Positions 1 to 7,172 of a stretch of DNA of 18,691 bases are shown here, one piece after another. The notes beneath the pieces are model-generated. The model was not told where the DNA came from, searched no databases, and saw nothing but the letters and a program-made list of their open reading frames with translations. Source of the stretch: JBCCGE01 sp039029455 (GTDB taxonomy: Bacteria; Pseudomonadota; Gammaproteobacteria; Arenicellales; Poriferihabitantaceae); contig JBCCGE010000061.1 in the NCBI GenBank assembly GCA_039029455.1, positions 1-18,691 on the forward strand. Reading direction: 5' to 3'. Position 1 is the stretch's first letter. Every line of letters begins with the position of its first letter. The position numbers and the translations under genes are program-made.

Positions 1-946
1 CCTGTGTCTTCCTGCGATAGTCGACTTCTGTGCTGCTGCGGAACGCTTGGCACTGATCCAGATAAGATTTCATGCTGACGGGCATCGGCACGCGGACATT
101 TGCAATCCAGGATATAAGATCTTTGCCGGAGCGAAGTAACTTGATGCCCTGACGGATTTTTTTCTCGAGTTCAATCGGAACGTTCGCAGGTGCGCTCGCC
201 GTAAAGTCCTGAAGTTTTTCGCCATCCGCCACAAATTCAGGCCAGATCTCAAAATAGTCCTTGTCGCCTTTGAGAATTTCGCATTCCTGCTTTGCAACCA
301 AAAGGAAGTCATCGATCAACGCGGATGCTTCGGAAAACCAGTCCAGGCGACAGAGTGTGGATTTCATCGTCTCGCCAATTACGTCGATGTCCCGCATTGC
401 GAGGGCAATCTTTCGGTAGCGGCTGCAGTAATAGTCTGCAATCGGCATCGTAAATACTTTGACCGGTTCTCCCCAAAGTTCGTCAACTCCCTCTTCACCG
501 CTGTGGTGCTTGACGTTATGTGAGAGATCCAGAGCTTCCGAAAAACATGCGGAGCATTCCCGCATCAATTCGTTGTCTCTGGTAACGGTGATACCGCGTT
601 CCTCGAGCTCAACAATTGTTGTGAAAATATCCGTTGCACGGTTAAAAAGTGCGCCAGCGAGCATTGCGGCATTGACCCTTTTTCGACCTGGGTCGTTTTC
701 CCGCTCGAACGCGGATCGCGCGTCCTCAAGGCGGTCTCCGGGTGTATTGATTCCGGGTTCAGTGTGATGGAATGTGCGTTTGGTCAGCGCATCGATAAGC
801 GACTTTTTTGCCGCCAGAGTCTCTGCGGGCGGTTCGTAGTAGCGTATCCAGTATCCATCATAAAAGACGTGAACCACACCGTCGATTGTGCGGGTTGAAC
901 CGTTTTCAGGATCTGGGCATGTGGTGACCTCGGGCTGAGGGTGCAT
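1..946 (-). CDS. Hypothetical protein, C-terminus beyond the window
   Basis: An uninterrupted minus-strand frame of 315 codons runs from an ATG at 946 off the left edge, so the C-terminus is missing. The start is supported by a Shine-Dalgarno-like GGTGAG (955-960 on the plus strand) eight bases upstream. The protein begins MHPQPEVTTCPDPENG and soon has an aromatic patch, VFYDGYWIRYYEPP (about residues 26-39). The rest is charged and probably helical, for example LEDARSAFERENDPGRKR (about 67-84) and a region rich in Asp, Glu, Arg and Lys. I see no signal peptide, membrane helix, P-loop or zinc-binding cluster. I do not recognise the family and assign no function. It lies 148 bases downstream of the aminotransferase gene on the same strand, so it may or may not be co-transcribed. 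The reading frame itself is secure; the role is unknown. Confidence 0.75.
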   Translation of the reverse strand, partial: MHPQPEVTTCPDPENGSTRTIDGVVHVFYDGYWIRYYEPPAETLAAKKSLIDALTKRTFHHTEPGINTPGDRLEDARSAFERENDPGRKRVNAAMLAGALFNRATDIFTTIVELEERGITVTRDNELMRECSACFSEALDLSHNVKHHSGEEGVDELWGEPVKVFTMPIADYYCSRYRKIALAMRDIDVIGETMKSTLCRLDWFSEASALIDDFLLVAKQECEILKGDKDYFEIWPEFVADGEKLQDFTASAPANVPIELEKKIRQGIKLLRSGKDLISWIANVRVPMPVSMKSYLDQCQAFRSSTEVDYRRKTQ

Positions 947-1094
947 GCAACGTGCTCACCGGTTTTTAGACCGCCGAATTCTACACAATTTTATGCGTAA
1001 CTCACTCAGCGCAACCAATATTTAACGGTAGCGGCAGATCCCGCGCAGGGCTCTCAAACTGAACCGGGTATCCGTCGATAGAGCAGGGCCGGCA

Positions 1095-2462
1095 CTAATG
1101 TCCTTTTAGAGACGCCAGCGCCTGATCGAGGCTCAAACCAATTTTCTCCGCCATTTCATCTATTTGTGGGCGCGCAATGATCAGTGGTGGACACATGATC
1201 ATGGAATCACCAACCGCACGCATGATGAGGCCATTATCTGCCGAGGCGTTTCTGCAAACAACGCCCGCAGTGCCTTTGTCATCGAACAGCTCTTTGGAAG
1301 CCTTATCCTTGACGAGTTCCATTGCACCCAAAAAGCCTATAAGCCGCACTTCACCCACAAGCGGGTGATCTGCAAACGGCGCTATTTTTTGATGGAAGTA
1401 ATCCATCACGTTGTCTCTTGCGTTTTCAATGATGCGTTCATCGCGCATGATTTGTACATTTTTCAGCGCAACGGCACAGGCTACCGGATGACCTGAATAT
1501 GTATATCCATGAGTGAATTCTTCACCTTTGCGATCAATAATTTCTGCTACCCGGTCGGAGACCATCACCGCACCTATTGGCTGGTAGCCGGAAGAGAGAC
1601 CTTTGGCCATGGTCATAACGTCAGCTTCAATGCCGTATGTTTCAGATCCAAACCAGTTTCCCGTACGACCAAATCCACAGATGACTTCGTCGGCGACCAG
1701 TAAAATATCGTATTTTTTGCAAATGCGCTGAATTTCCGGCCAATAGGTTTCAGGGGGCACAATAACGCCGCCCGCCCCCTGCACAGGTTCGCCGATAAAT
1801 GCCGCAATGCGGTCAGCACCGAGGGTGAGGATGCGTTGCTCAAGCGACTGAGCCGCTTTCAAACCGAATTCCTCTGCAGAGAGATCACCGCCTTCTCTGT
1901 AATGATAGGGCTGATCAACATGTTCGATATCCGGAATCGGCATTCCACCGATCGCATGCATACCCTGCATACCACCCAGACTTGCGCCAGCCATAGTGCT
2001 GCCGTGGTAAGCATTTTTTCGACTGATGATGATATTGCGTTCGGGTTGGTTGTGCAGTTGCCAGTAGTAGCGAACCAGACGCACAACCGTATCGTTACCG
2101 TCAGAACCGGAACACCCAAAAAACACACGATTAAACTGGGGTGGGGTAACTTCTGCCAGCAACTCCGAAAGTTCGATTGCGGGCACCTGCGCCGTCTGAA
2201 AAAAACTATTGTAGTAGGGTAACTGTTCCATCTGAGCTTTGGCGACCTCGGCAAGCTCGGTCCGCCCATAGCCTATGTTGACACACCATAAACCGGACAT
2301 TCCGTCCAGGTATTTATTGCCGTCAGAGTCGTATATATACACGTTGTCCGCGCCGGTAATAATACGAGCGCCACGCTGGTGCATATCAGCGTGATCGGTA
2401 AAGGGATGGATGTGGTGTCTGGCGTCGATCGCACGCAGCTCAGCGGTGTTATAAGTTTCCAC
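1095..2462 (-). CDS. spuC: Putrescine/polyamine:pyruvate aminotransferase (class III, PLP)
   Basis: Class III PLP-dependent aminotransferase of 455 residues, the usual length for the family. It probably transfers an amino group from putrescine or another polyamine to pyruvate in the cytosol, giving 4-aminobutyraldehyde and alanine. Visible landmarks are HPFTDH at 19-24, GLWCVNIGYGR at 57-67, the cofactor phosphate loop GSDGNDT near 119-125, AYHGST at 151-156, the PLP-nitrogen aspartate in ADEVICGFGRTG (D258), and the Schiff-base lysine in MAKGLSSGY (K287). The C-terminal NGLIMRAVGDSMIMCPP resembles Pseudomonas SpuC. The start is GTG at 2460-2462, with GGAA about eight bases upstream. The divergent GntR regulator next door and the puuA/puuB pair 3 kb away support a polyamine substrate. 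Related omega-aminotransferases (beta-alanine, taurine) are an alternative; the family is certain, the substrate is inferred. Confidence 0.87.
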   Translation of the reverse strand: METYNTAELRAIDARHHIHPFTDHADMHQRGARIITGADNVYIYDSDGNKYLDGMSGLWCVNIGYGRTELAEVAKAQMEQLPYYNSFFQTAQVPAIELSELLAEVTPPQFNRVFFGCSGSDGNDTVVRLVRYYWQLHNQPERNIIISRKNAYHGSTMAGASLGGMQGMHAIGGMPIPDIEHVDQPYHYREGGDLSAEEFGLKAAQSLEQRILTLGADRIAAFIGEPVQGAGGVIVPPETYWPEIQRICKKYDILLVADEVICGFGRTGNWFGSETYGIEADVMTMAKGLSSGYQPIGAVMVSDRVAEIIDRKGEEFTHGYTYSGHPVACAVALKNVQIMRDERIIENARDNVMDYFHQKIAPFADHPLVGEVRLIGFLGAMELVKDKASKELFDDKGTAGVVCRNASADNGLIMRAVGDSMIMCPPLIIARPQIDEMAEKIGLSLDQALASLKGH

Positions 2463-2495
2463 GGCTTGATTCCGGTAATGTAATTTTCTGCGCGC

Positions 2496-2525
2496 ATATT
2501 ACCTGATCGACGGATACTGATACAA
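2496..2525 (-). promoter_or_regulatory. Candidate promoter of the aminotransferase gene
   Basis: On the minus strand, TTGTAT (2520-2525) and TAATAT (2496-2501) are separated by 18 bases and lie 34 bases before the GTG start. Each box matches the sigma-70 consensus at four of six positions, so this is only a candidate. The palindrome at 2528-2543 lies immediately upstream of the -35 box. Confidence 0.3.
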
Positions 2526-2526
2526 T
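2499..2526 (+). promoter_or_regulatory. Candidate promoter of the GntR regulator gene
   Basis: On the plus strand, TACAAT (2521-2526) is a good -10 box, with a weak TTACCT (2499-2504) 16 bases upstream. The predicted transcription start, about 2532-2533, falls inside the palindrome at 2528-2543. Such placement would suit autorepression. Confidence 0.3.
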
Positions 2527-2527
2527 A

Positions 2528-2543
2528 TTTTGTGATCACAAAA
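2528..2543. promoter_or_regulatory. Perfect 16-bp palindrome, likely GntR-family operator
   Basis: TTTTGTGATCACAAAA is a perfect inverted repeat between the divergent aminotransferase and regulator genes. The inner TTGTGATCACAA has the GT...AC core typical of operators bound by FCD-type GntR proteins. It overlaps the predicted start site of the regulator and abuts the -35 box of the aminotransferase, so one site could control both. Binding by the neighbouring regulator is inferred from position and symmetry. Confidence 0.55.
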
Positions 2544-2563
2544 ATTTGGAAAAAAGTCATCAA

Positions 2564-3235
2564 ATGAATCGCTCGATTTCCCGATCCTCAGGCGATCAGA
2601 CTGTTCAGGCCAGGGTGTATTCGCAGTTGCGTCAGTCTATTCTGGACGGTGACTTCCGACCCGGTCGGTCGGTCACAATTCGAGGACTTGCCGACGAGCT
2701 GAATGTAAGTCCTATGCCGGTTCGAGAAGCACTGAGGCGACTGACCACAGAACGCGCGTTGGAGGTCAGTGGTACCGGTCGAGTCAGTGTTCCAAAAATG
2801 ACTCCGGCTAAGCTCCAGGAGCTGGTGCGCGCGAGGATTTGTCTGGAGAAGCAGGCGGCAATCGATGCAATGCCTTTTATCGGAAAAACCCGGCTGCAGC
2901 GTCTGACTCGTTTTGACCGAAAAATAAACAGAATGATCGCGCGCGCGGATCACCAGGGATACGTCATCGCCCACCGGAAATTCCATTTTGATCTGTACAG
3001 CGCGGGAAAAGGATCGGTTTTCATGCCGCTGATCGAAAGCGTATGGTTGCAAATCAGTCCTTTCCTGACTTCAACACTTTTGCATCTGGATTCATACAGT
3101 ACCAGCGATCGACACATAGAAATTCTGGCCGCACTTGAGAATCAGGACGCGACTGCACTTGGCTTTGCGGTCGAGGCTGATATCCGCCACGGCTTGGGTG
3201 CACTTACAGAATCGGACTGGCAGAAAAAAGCTTAG
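2564..3235 (+). CDS. GntR-family transcriptional regulator (FCD subfamily)
   Basis: A 223-residue DNA-binding regulator. The N-terminal third is a winged helix-turn-helix (VYSQLRQSILDGDFRPG, then the recognition region ELNVSPMPVREALRRL, then a wing around VSGTGRVSVP). The remainder is a helical FCD effector domain. It retains histidines that normally bind a metal or help bind ligand: the pair in AHRKFHFDLY, one in SDRHIEIL and one in DIRHGL. I prefer ATG at 2564; a TTG at 2546 in the same frame would add six residues but lies almost on the operator. The divergent position suggests that it controls the polyamine aminotransferase and itself. Its effector could be a polyamine or a degradation product, but the sequence does not show this. 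Its stop overlaps the convergent acetyltransferase stop. Confidence 0.85.
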   Translation: MNRSISRSSGDQTVQARVYSQLRQSILDGDFRPGRSVTIRGLADELNVSPMPVREALRRLTTERALEVSGTGRVSVPKMTPAKLQELVRARICLEKQAAIDAMPFIGKTRLQRLTRFDRKINRMIARADHQGYVIAHRKFHFDLYSAGKGSVFMPLIESVWLQISPFLTSTLLHLDSYSTSDRHIEILAALENQDATALGFAVEADIRHGLGALTESDWQKKA

Positions 3236-3750
3236 GCAGCAGCGGTACAGATGTCGGTAGTGCTTCTAGTCAATAAAATCGTGCCAGCACCCGATGTATC
3301 AGAATCGTAAGATCGGAATGCGTGCTTGAAGAAAAACGACGCGGAGTTTGGAGTGGCTTTAACTGCAATATTCCGGGCGCCGAGTATGCGCGAGAGTCGA
3401 ATCATCGAGTCCAGCAAAGCGCTTCCAAGACCTTGTTGCTGCATAGCTTCGCGAACGAACAGGCCGGCAAGGTTAAATTGTTCGACCGAGTGTGTGGTCT
3501 GATCCGGCGTGTCACCCATTGCCACTGCGATGATGTCTCCAACATGAGTCGCGCTGACCAGAATCGTCATACGATTTAAATCAACGTTGTCCAGGGAAAG
3601 TGGCGGCCATACCGGACAGCTATCGCGATCGCCGATAGACTCGAAGGTGCCGGCATTTTCAATGACAGTATTGATGCCCGGAATATCATCAGGTTCTGCC
3701 AGACGGACCGTGTGACTGATTGTCCTTGATACTGTTGATGTTGGTTTCAC
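3232..3750 (-). CDS. GNAT-family N-acetyltransferase
   Basis: Acetyl-CoA-dependent N-acetyltransferase of about 172 residues. The fold begins at TVRLAEPDDIPGI. The acetyl-CoA pyrophosphate loop appears as FVREAMQQQGLGSALLD (the Q-x-x-G-x-G/A pattern), followed by the usual NSASFFFKHAFR segment near the C-terminus. The substrate cannot be read from sequence. Its place beside a polyamine aminotransferase and regulator makes a polyamine acetyltransferase conceivable, but that is a guess from context. I chose GTG at 3750, just ahead of the first beta strand. An in-frame TTG at 3792 would add 14 residues but would overlap the start of folX on the other strand. No clear ribosome binding site supports either choice. 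The stop overlaps the last bases of the convergent GntR gene. Confidence 0.72.
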   Translation of the reverse strand: MKPTSTVSRTISHTVRLAEPDDIPGINTVIENAGTFESIGDRDSCPVWPPLSLDNVDLNRMTILVSATHVGDIIAVAMGDTPDQTTHSVEQFNLAGLFVREAMQQQGLGSALLDSMIRLSRILGARNIAVKATPNSASFFFKHAFRSYDSDTSGAGTILLTRSTTDICTAAA

Positions 3751-3777
3751 TAAGTTCGTTCTACTCTGCCGATTCAA

Positions 3778-4248
3778 ATGTACGGGAAACAAGACGTGTC
3801 GGCATCACTAAGCGAACTATTACCTAACGAAAGTGAAACCTTTGGCAAAAGGCACCCCAGAGAAAATGAACGAACTGCGGCGACCGGGACTGAGAGAACG
3901 GCAACAATCCGGATTCAGAACCTGAGATTGCGCACCTTTATCGGTTTCAATCCGGAAGAACGTGAAAAGCAGCAGGATGTGGTGATTAACATACAAATTG
4001 AATACTCGATCAACCCGCTGGCTTTGGCGGATTCAGTCGACGACGCGTTGAATTACAAGACCATCACCAAGCGGATTATTGCTCACGTTGAGCAGGGGCG
4101 GTTTCTGCTGCTGGAAAAGCTCGTTGGCGACGTTCTTGAAATCTGTTCGGCGCCCAATGATGTTACCCGAGCCGAGGTAACAATCGATAAACCGCATGCT
4201 TTGCGATTCGCGGACTCTGTTTCATTGACACTGGTTGCAGAAAAGTAG
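3778..4248 (+). CDS. folX: Dihydroneopterin triphosphate 2'-epimerase (dihydromonapterin pathway)
   Basis: The FolX/FolB-family domain begins near residue 42 with ATIRIQNLRLRTFIGF, very like E. coli FolX. It continues through DDALNYKTITKRII (tyrosine about 93), FLLLEKLVGDVL and VTIDKPHALRFADSVS (lysine about 138). FolX epimerises dihydroneopterin triphosphate to the monapterin isomer, and the folE-folM neighbours favour FolX over the folate enzyme FolB. The predicted protein has 156 residues, against about 120 in E. coli. The excess is an N-terminal extension of some 40 polar residues. ATG at 3778 and GTG at 3796 are the only usual start codons before the domain, so either the extension is real or a rare start codon is used. 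folE begins 35 bases downstream. Confidence 0.85.
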   Translation: MYGKQDVSASLSELLPNESETFGKRHPRENERTAATGTERTATIRIQNLRLRTFIGFNPEEREKQQDVVINIQIEYSINPLALADSVDDALNYKTITKRIIAHVEQGRFLLLEKLVGDVLEICSAPNDVTRAEVTIDKPHALRFADSVSLTLVAEK

Positions 4249-4283
4249 CCGGGTCACCACGCACTAACAATTCACATTTACCC

Positions 4284-4961
4284 ATGAAACCCTCACCTGT
4301 ATATCTTGCAGAATCGTCTGAAATTTCTGCCGAAGCCATAGCCGTCCGCAACAAGCTGGTCGAGTCAGGGCTGGAAACGCCTATGATTGATAACGGACTG
4401 AGCAGCCAGCAAAAATATGAACGTATCAGAAAGCTGATGACAGATGTGGTGAGCACTTTGGGGATGGATCTGACCGACGACAGTCTTATGGAAACACCCC
4501 ATCGAATTGCGAAAATGTACGTTCATGAAATTTTTGCCGGGTTGGACTACGAGAAGTTTCCCAGAATTTCCGTCATTGCAAACAAAATGGGTGCCGACGA
4601 AGTCATCAAAATCGATGCGATCGACCTGACCAGTACATGCGAACATCATTTTGTCACCATTGACGGAACCGCCAGGGTCGCCTATGTGCCTTCAAGTAAA
4701 ATTATCGGGCTGTCGAAAATTAATCGGATTGTGCGGTTCTTTGGGCAGCGCCCGCAGGTTCAGGAGCGTCTGACCAGACAGATTATGGTCGCGTTGCAAG
4801 CCCTGCTGGAAACCGATGATGTCGCGGTTCGTATTGAGGCGACGCATTACTGCGTAAAATCCCGCGGAGTACAGGACACCAATTCCCGGACCAGCACTTC
4901 GGCTCTGGGCGGTTGTTTCCGAGAGGACAGATCGTTGCGCAACGAATTCTTCAACTCTTGA
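4284..4961 (+). CDS. folE: GTP cyclohydrolase I (type IA)
   Basis: Opens the imidazole ring of GTP to form 7,8-dihydroneopterin triphosphate, the first step of pterin synthesis. The 225-residue protein matches E. coli FolE almost throughout, including LMETPHRIAKMYV (68-80) and IGLSKINRIVRFFGQRPQVQ (141-160). The zinc ligands are present: C119 and H122 in STCEHHF, and C190 in HYCVKSRG. It is therefore the zinc-dependent type IA enzyme, not the FolE2 form. About 10-15 extra residues precede the helical N-terminal region. In this setting the product is probably used by FolX and FolM for tetrahydromonapterin, though it could also enter folate synthesis. The final bases overlap the probable folM start as TTGA. 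No good Shine-Dalgarno sequence lies before the ATG. Confidence 0.95.
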   Translation: MKPSPVYLAESSEISAEAIAVRNKLVESGLETPMIDNGLSSQQKYERIRKLMTDVVSTLGMDLTDDSLMETPHRIAKMYVHEIFAGLDYEKFPRISVIANKMGADEVIKIDAIDLTSTCEHHFVTIDGTARVAYVPSSKIIGLSKINRIVRFFGQRPQVQERLTRQIMVALQALLETDDVAVRIEATHYCVKSRGVQDTNSRTSTSALGGCFREDRSLRNEFFNS

Positions 4962-5683
4962 AGCGGGATGCAATTCTCGTAACCGGAGGCACTCAAAGAC
5001 TGGGGCTGGCGCTGACCCAACACTTCAGCTCGAAAAACATCCAGATGATTGCGACCTGGCGGACCCAAAAGCCCGCGGTTGATAAGCTGAGATGTTCTGG
5101 GGTGGATGTGGTCCAATGCGACTTCAACTCGATGCAGGATGTCCGCGATCTGGTGGCGTATATCACTGACAGCTACGAAAGTTTGAAGGCGATTGTTCAC
5201 AATGCCGGTGTCTGGTCAGTTGACGATTTTTCCAGTGCAGAGTCTGCAGACCGATTAATGCAGAATTTGATGAGAGTGCATGTAACAGTGCCGCAGATTC
5301 TGAACAATGAACTGCACATGTTGCTGTCTCGAAGTCAAAGTGAGACCGCTGATATTATTCATATTGGAGACTATGTGTCCTCTCGCGGCAGCGTGAAACA
5401 TATCGGTTATGCGGCCAGCAAGGCGGCACAGGATAGTCTGACTTTATCGTTTGCTCAGAAATACGCCCCAAAAATTAAAGTCAACACGATTGCACCTGCG
5501 CTCATCGAGTTTAACGATACGGACTCCGCTGAATACAAAAACCGGTCAGTCAAAAAGTCACTGATGGAACGGCATGGAGGCAGTGATGAACTGATTGCGC
5601 TGGTCGAATATTTGATGGGCAGCAACTACATAACAGGACGAGTTCTGCCTCTTGACGGTGGGCGCCATTTAAAATCCGCTTAG
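4958..5683 (+). CDS. folM: Dihydromonapterin reductase (SDR family)
   Basis: NADPH-dependent reductase that makes tetrahydromonapterin and also reduces dihydrofolate weakly in known homologues. Features of the short-chain dehydrogenase fold are the cofactor loop TGGTQRLG (9-16), HNAG (81-84) and the active-site pair Y151 and K155 in YAASK. FolM-specific segments include DIIHIGDYVSSRGS, KVNTIAP and the C-terminal LPLDGGRHLK. The usual catalytic serine is replaced by Asp138 in IGDY, as I recall also in E. coli FolM (FTDY). I chose TTG at 4958, which overlaps the folE stop as TTGA and gives 241 residues, very close to E. coli FolM at 240. The frame stays open back to a TTG at 4913, but that would add 15 unsupported residues. 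No Shine-Dalgarno sequence is seen, so translation may be coupled to folE. Confidence 0.9.
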   Translation: MKRDAILVTGGTQRLGLALTQHFSSKNIQMIATWRTQKPAVDKLRCSGVDVVQCDFNSMQDVRDLVAYITDSYESLKAIVHNAGVWSVDDFSSAESADRLMQNLMRVHVTVPQILNNELHMLLSRSQSETADIIHIGDYVSSRGSVKHIGYAASKAAQDSLTLSFAQKYAPKIKVNTIAPALIEFNDTDSAEYKNRSVKKSLMERHGGSDELIALVEYLMGSNYITGRVLPLDGGRHLKSA

Positions 5684-5691
5684 CAATCACG

Positions 5692-7071
5692 CTATACGTT
5701 GAGCAACAGGTGTTCTCTCTCCCAGGCGCTGACGACCTTGAGGAATGTGTTGTACTCGTGATGCTTGACGCTCGAGAACAGGCGGACAAACTTTTCACCG
5801 AACAGGTTATGCAAAGGCTTGCACTGTGAAAGATTGTCAACAGCTTCCCTCAGGGTGTGGGGAAGGTTGCTGTTGTGGTCGTAGGCGTCATCCTCAACTG
5901 GTTTTCCGGGTCTGCATTTCTCCATCATCCCGAGGTAACCACAGGCCAGAGATGCCGCTATGGCGAGGTAGGGATTCACGTCTGCACCAGCGATTCGATT
6001 TTCGACACGACGCGCCTCCGGACTCGAAACGGGTACCCGAAGACCAGCAGTTCTGTTGTCATAGCCCCATTCAATATTGATAGGTGTTCCGAAATCATCC
6101 GGTGCCAGGCGCCGATATGAGTTCACGTTAGGCGCCATTAAAGCCATTGCCTGCGGAAGGTATTTTTGCAGCCCTCCCAGATAGTGTTTAAAACGCTGGC
6201 TTTCCCCACCCTGCCGGTTGCTGAAAACGTTTTTTTCTGATTTGATGTCATTCAGGCTTTGATGGATATGGAGAGCGCTTCCCGGTTCGTCTTCCATCGG
6301 AGCGGCCATAAATGTTGCGTAAATGTCGTGTCTCATCGCAACCTCGCGCAGACCGCGCTTGAACAAAAATACCTGATCCGCGAGTTCCAGTGCGTCTCCA
6401 TGAAGGAGATTGATTTCCATTTGAGCGACACCCGATTCGTGTATCAGGGTTTCTATTCCGATATCCTGCGTCTCGCAATAGTCGTAAAGTTCTTCGAACA
6501 ACGGTTCAAATTCATTCACGGCATCGATGCTGAACGACTGGCGTCCGCTTTCAGGTCGTCCAGATCGCCCGACTGGAGGTTCAAGTGGGTAGTCGGCATC
6601 TGTATTGGGTTTTACCAGATAAAACTCCACTTCCGGCGCCACCACAGGTTCCCAACCCTGGCGTTTGTAGAAGCCGAGTACTCGTCGAAGAACCTGTCGG
6701 GGCGAAACCTCGACCGGCTTACCATCAAAATGAAAACAGTCGTGGATGATTACCGCGGTTGGGTCACTCGCGAACGGCACCGCGCGCACTGTGGATGGGT
6801 CTGGTCTGAGGTAGATATCTCCATCGGCCTCATCAAGAACATCCCACTGACTGGGATATTCGCCATCCACGGTTTGGCCAAAGATGCTTTCGGGTAATCG
6901 CAGGCCGACATCCTCCTGGTATTTTTTTGCCGGTAGTATTTTTCCCTTTGCAACCCCGGTCATATCAGGAATTACGGCCTCAATTTCCTCGATATCGTTT
7001 TCGTCCAGCCAGTTTCTTAGGTCACGTGGCAGTTTACCGCGGGCTTTGTTTTCGCTTGTGGCGCTTGACAT
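5692..7071 (-). CDS. puuA: Gamma-glutamylputrescine synthetase-like (glutamine synthetase family)
   Basis: A 459-residue enzyme of the glutamine synthetase fold. It probably joins glutamate to putrescine or another polyamine with ATP, the first step of the gamma-glutamylated route. Catalytic elements are visible: PEVEFYL (146-152), the glutamate pair in HESGVAQMEINL (E212, E219), the HIHQSL nucleotide-binding segment (H268, H270), NSYRRL (317-322), the arginine in DNRTAGLRVP (R345), and EARRVENRIAGADVNPYLA (352-370). It lacks the C-terminal adenylylation region of ordinary GlnA and is slightly shorter. The divergent FAD oxidoreductase 101 bases away matches the next enzyme of this pathway. 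Pseudomonas has several paralogues with different amine preferences, so the exact substrate is not fixed. Its 3' end meets folM convergently with an 8-base gap. Confidence 0.85.
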   Translation of the reverse strand: MSSATSENKARGKLPRDLRNWLDENDIEEIEAVIPDMTGVAKGKILPAKKYQEDVGLRLPESIFGQTVDGEYPSQWDVLDEADGDIYLRPDPSTVRAVPFASDPTAVIIHDCFHFDGKPVEVSPRQVLRRVLGFYKRQGWEPVVAPEVEFYLVKPNTDADYPLEPPVGRSGRPESGRQSFSIDAVNEFEPLFEELYDYCETQDIGIETLIHESGVAQMEINLLHGDALELADQVFLFKRGLREVAMRHDIYATFMAAPMEDEPGSALHIHQSLNDIKSEKNVFSNRQGGESQRFKHYLGGLQKYLPQAMALMAPNVNSYRRLAPDDFGTPINIEWGYDNRTAGLRVPVSSPEARRVENRIAGADVNPYLAIAASLACGYLGMMEKCRPGKPVEDDAYDHNSNLPHTLREAVDNLSQCKPLHNLFGEKFVRLFSSVKHHEYNTFLKVVSAWEREHLLLNV

Positions 7072-7078
7072 ACAGTGG

Positions 7079-7108
7079 TTGTGTTCTGAAGGTCGCTGCG
7101 ATCATAAT
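7079..7108 (+). promoter_or_regulatory. Candidate puuB promoter in the divergent puuA/puuB region
   Basis: TTGTGT (7079-7084) and CATAAT (7103-7108) are 18 bases apart, 64 bases before the puuB ATG. The -10 box matches five of six consensus positions. The same block read on the other strand contains TATGAT, which could serve puuA, but I find no convincing -35 there. No copy of the palindrome found at 2528-2543 is present in this gap. Confidence 0.3.
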
Positions 7109-7172
7109 CTGTCGCCATCGAAAAGGCACGTCTTTGTCCTGGATTCAAACGCAACTCATTAGTTACTAGCCC

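Noticed and set aside
459..767. A 102-codon plus-strand frame near the left end
   Set aside because: It is opposite the longer 315-codon minus-strand frame, which has a ribosome site and better coding character.
1836..2269. Overlapping frames of 128-136 codons in the aminotransferase gene
   Set aside because: Alternative frames of a conserved PLP enzyme, with no start signals or motifs.
6259..6897. A 212-codon plus-strand frame inside the puuA-like gene
   Set aside because: It mirrors a glutamine synthetase-fold coding sequence with all catalytic motifs intact; the antisense frame has none.
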